Source: Burkholderia sp.
GTDB lineage: Bacteria; Pseudomonadota; Gammaproteobacteria; Burkholderiales; Burkholderiaceae
Direction: 5' to 3'
Assembly (NCBI RefSeq): GCF_018375725.1
Contig: NZ_JAHACR010000081.1
Span: forward strand, 1-14,411
Length of the DNA: 14,411 bases
Part shown: positions 13,356 to 14,411 of the stretch, in pieces
How positions within the stretch are numbered: the stretch's first letter is position 1
Layout: each line of letters opens with the position of its first letter
Notes under the pieces: model-generated
Told to the model about the DNA's origin: nothing
Seen by the model: only the letters and a program-made list of their open reading frames with translations
Databases searched by the model: none
Translations under genes and position numbers: made by a program

Positions 13356-14411
13356 TCAGCACGTGAAAATCTTGCCGGGATTCATCAGGTTGCGCGGATC
13401 GAGCGCGAGCTTGATCGCGCGCATCGTATCGATCGCGTTGTCGCCATGCTCCTTCGGCAGGAAACGCATCTTGTGCAGGCCGACGCCGTGTTCGCCCGTG
13501 CAGGTGCCGCCCATGCGCAGCGCGCGCTCGACGATGCGCTCGTTGATCTGCTCCGCTTCCTCGAGTTCCTCGGGCTTCGCGGGATCGATCAGGATCGCGA
13601 CGTGGAAATTGCCGTCGCCGACGTGTCCGACGATCGGGCAGGGCAGCGACGAGGCGCGCAGGTCGGCCTCGGTTTCCTCGACGCAGGCGGCGAGTTGCGA
13701 GATCGGCACGCAGACGTCGGTCGTCACCGCGCGGCAGCCCGGCTTCAGCTGCAGCATCGCGAAGAATGCATTGTGCCGCGCGGCCCACAGTCGGCTGCGA
13801 TCCTCCGGACGGGTCGCCCATTCGAAGCCCTGGCCGTGATTCTGCCCCGCGAGCGCCTCGACGAGTTCGGCCTGCTCCTTCACGCCGGCTTCGGTGCCGT
13901 GAAATTCGAAGAACAGCGTCGGCGCTTCGGCGAGCGTCATGTTCGAGTGGCGGTTGATCGAGTGGACGGCGAGCGAATCGACGAATTCGACGCGTGCGAT
14001 CGGCACGCCCATCTGGATCGTCTCGATCACGGTGCGAACGGCGTCGCCCATCGTCGGGAACGCGCAGATCGCGGCCGACACGGCTTCGGGCAGCGGATGC
14101 AGGCGCAGCGTGATCTCGGTGATGACGCCGAGGGTGCCTTCGGAGCCGACGAACAGGCGGGTCAGATCGTAGCCGGCCGACGACTTGCGTGCGCGCGAGC
14201 CGGTCTTCACGACGCGGCCGTCGGCGAGCACGGCGGTCAGGCCGAGCACGTTTTCGCGCATCGTGCCGTAGCGCACGGCGTTGGTACCGGACGCGCGCGT
14301 CGCCGTCATGCCGCCGATGCTCGCGTCCGCGCCTGGATCGATCGGGAAGAACAGGCCCGTGTCGCGCAGCGCTTCGTTGAGCGCCTTGCGGGTGATGCCG
14401 GGCTCGACCGT
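13356..14411 (-). CDS. FAD-binding D-2-hydroxyacid dehydrogenase, D-lactate dehydrogenase (cytochrome)-like, 5' end outside window
   Basis: This is the C-terminal ~351 residues of an FAD-linked oxidase; the frame runs to the right edge, so its start lies outside the window (a Met at 14309 is internal). Visible FAD-domain pieces are DPGADASIGGMTATRASGTN and GSEGTLG, followed by VGHVGDGNFHV and CTGEHGVGLHKM in the C-terminal domain. These last two fit the D-lactate dehydrogenase (cytochrome) branch (LDHD/DLD type) better than GlcD, so it probably oxidises D-lactate or another D-2-hydroxyacid and passes electrons to the respiratory chain. The exact substrate cannot be told from sequence. It ends 38 bases before glcD in the same direction, so it may form an operon with the glc genes. 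The C terminus ends normally at NPGKIF plus two residues. Confidence 0.85.
   Translation of the reverse strand, partial: TVEPGITRKALNEALRDTGLFFPIDPGADASIGGMTATRASGTNAVRYGTMRENVLGLTAVLADGRVVKTGSRARKSSAGYDLTRLFVGSEGTLGVITEITLRLHPLPEAVSAAICAFPTMGDAVRTVIETIQMGVPIARVEFVDSLAVHSINRHSNMTLAEAPTLFFEFHGTEAGVKEQAELVEALAGQNHGQGFEWATRPEDRSRLWAARHNAFFAMLQLKPGCRAVTTDVCVPISQLAACVEETEADLRASSLPCPIVGHVGDGNFHVAILIDPAKPEELEEAEQINERIVERALRMGGTCTGEHGVGLHKMRFLPKEHGDNAIDTMRAIKLALDPRNLMNPGKIFTC

Noticed and set aside
11755..13839. 694-aa open frame on the plus strand opposite glcD
   Set aside because: It spans glcD, the gap and part of the next gene in antisense, has Arg/His/Asp-rich low-complexity composition and no start signal; it is a shadow.
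1..14411. Search for a CRISPR array, tRNA, insertion sequence, phage or defence genes
   Set aside because: No regularly spaced repeats, tRNA-like cloverleaf, transposase motif, terminal repeats or defence domains were seen; all large genes are core metabolism, repair or stress genes.

Overview
The window looks like an ordinary core-chromosome segment of a high-GC betaproteobacterium, most likely Burkholderia and probably the B. cepacia complex. The basis is very high GC at third codon positions, the style of the RecG, KatG, UbiA, ProC and YggS proteins, and the gene order recG-oxyR-katG-ubiA. The genus call comes from recognising the proteins, not from a database search. I see no tRNA, rRNA, insertion sequence, prophage gene, CRISPR array or clear foreign island.

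The left half (1-7440) reads rightward. It holds the helicase recG (5' end probably cut by the window), the peroxide sensor oxyR (Cys199/Cys208 both present), a 591-bp gap with OxyR-like dyads, a weak small ORF and a hairpin, then the catalase-peroxidase katG with its terminator. A 54-codon ORF with a strong ribosome binding site follows, and then ubiA of ubiquinone synthesis. oxyR and katG form a peroxide-response pair: OxyR probably represses its own promoter and activates katG. Three related dyads (2307-2336, 3375-3395, 3807-3831) support this.

The right half (7680-14411) reads leftward and meets ubiA at a bidirectional terminator (7573-7596). In transcription order it holds a partial D-lactate-dehydrogenase-like FAD oxidase, glcD, glcE, glcF, then yggS (PLP homeostasis) and proC (last step of proline synthesis). 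GlcD, GlcE and GlcF together make the membrane-associated glycolate oxidase that passes electrons from glycolate (or D-lactate) to the respiratory chain. The partial upstream oxidase is a separate enzyme of the same superfamily. yggS-proC is a tight pair with its own perfect TATAAT -10 box.

I did not find a clearly new biological system. The points most worth a second look are regulatory or small-gene ones: the three OxyR-like dyads, the structured oxyR-katG gap with a possible leader peptide, the small ORF between katG and ubiA, and the hairpin-plus-promoter gap that splits glcD from glcEF.
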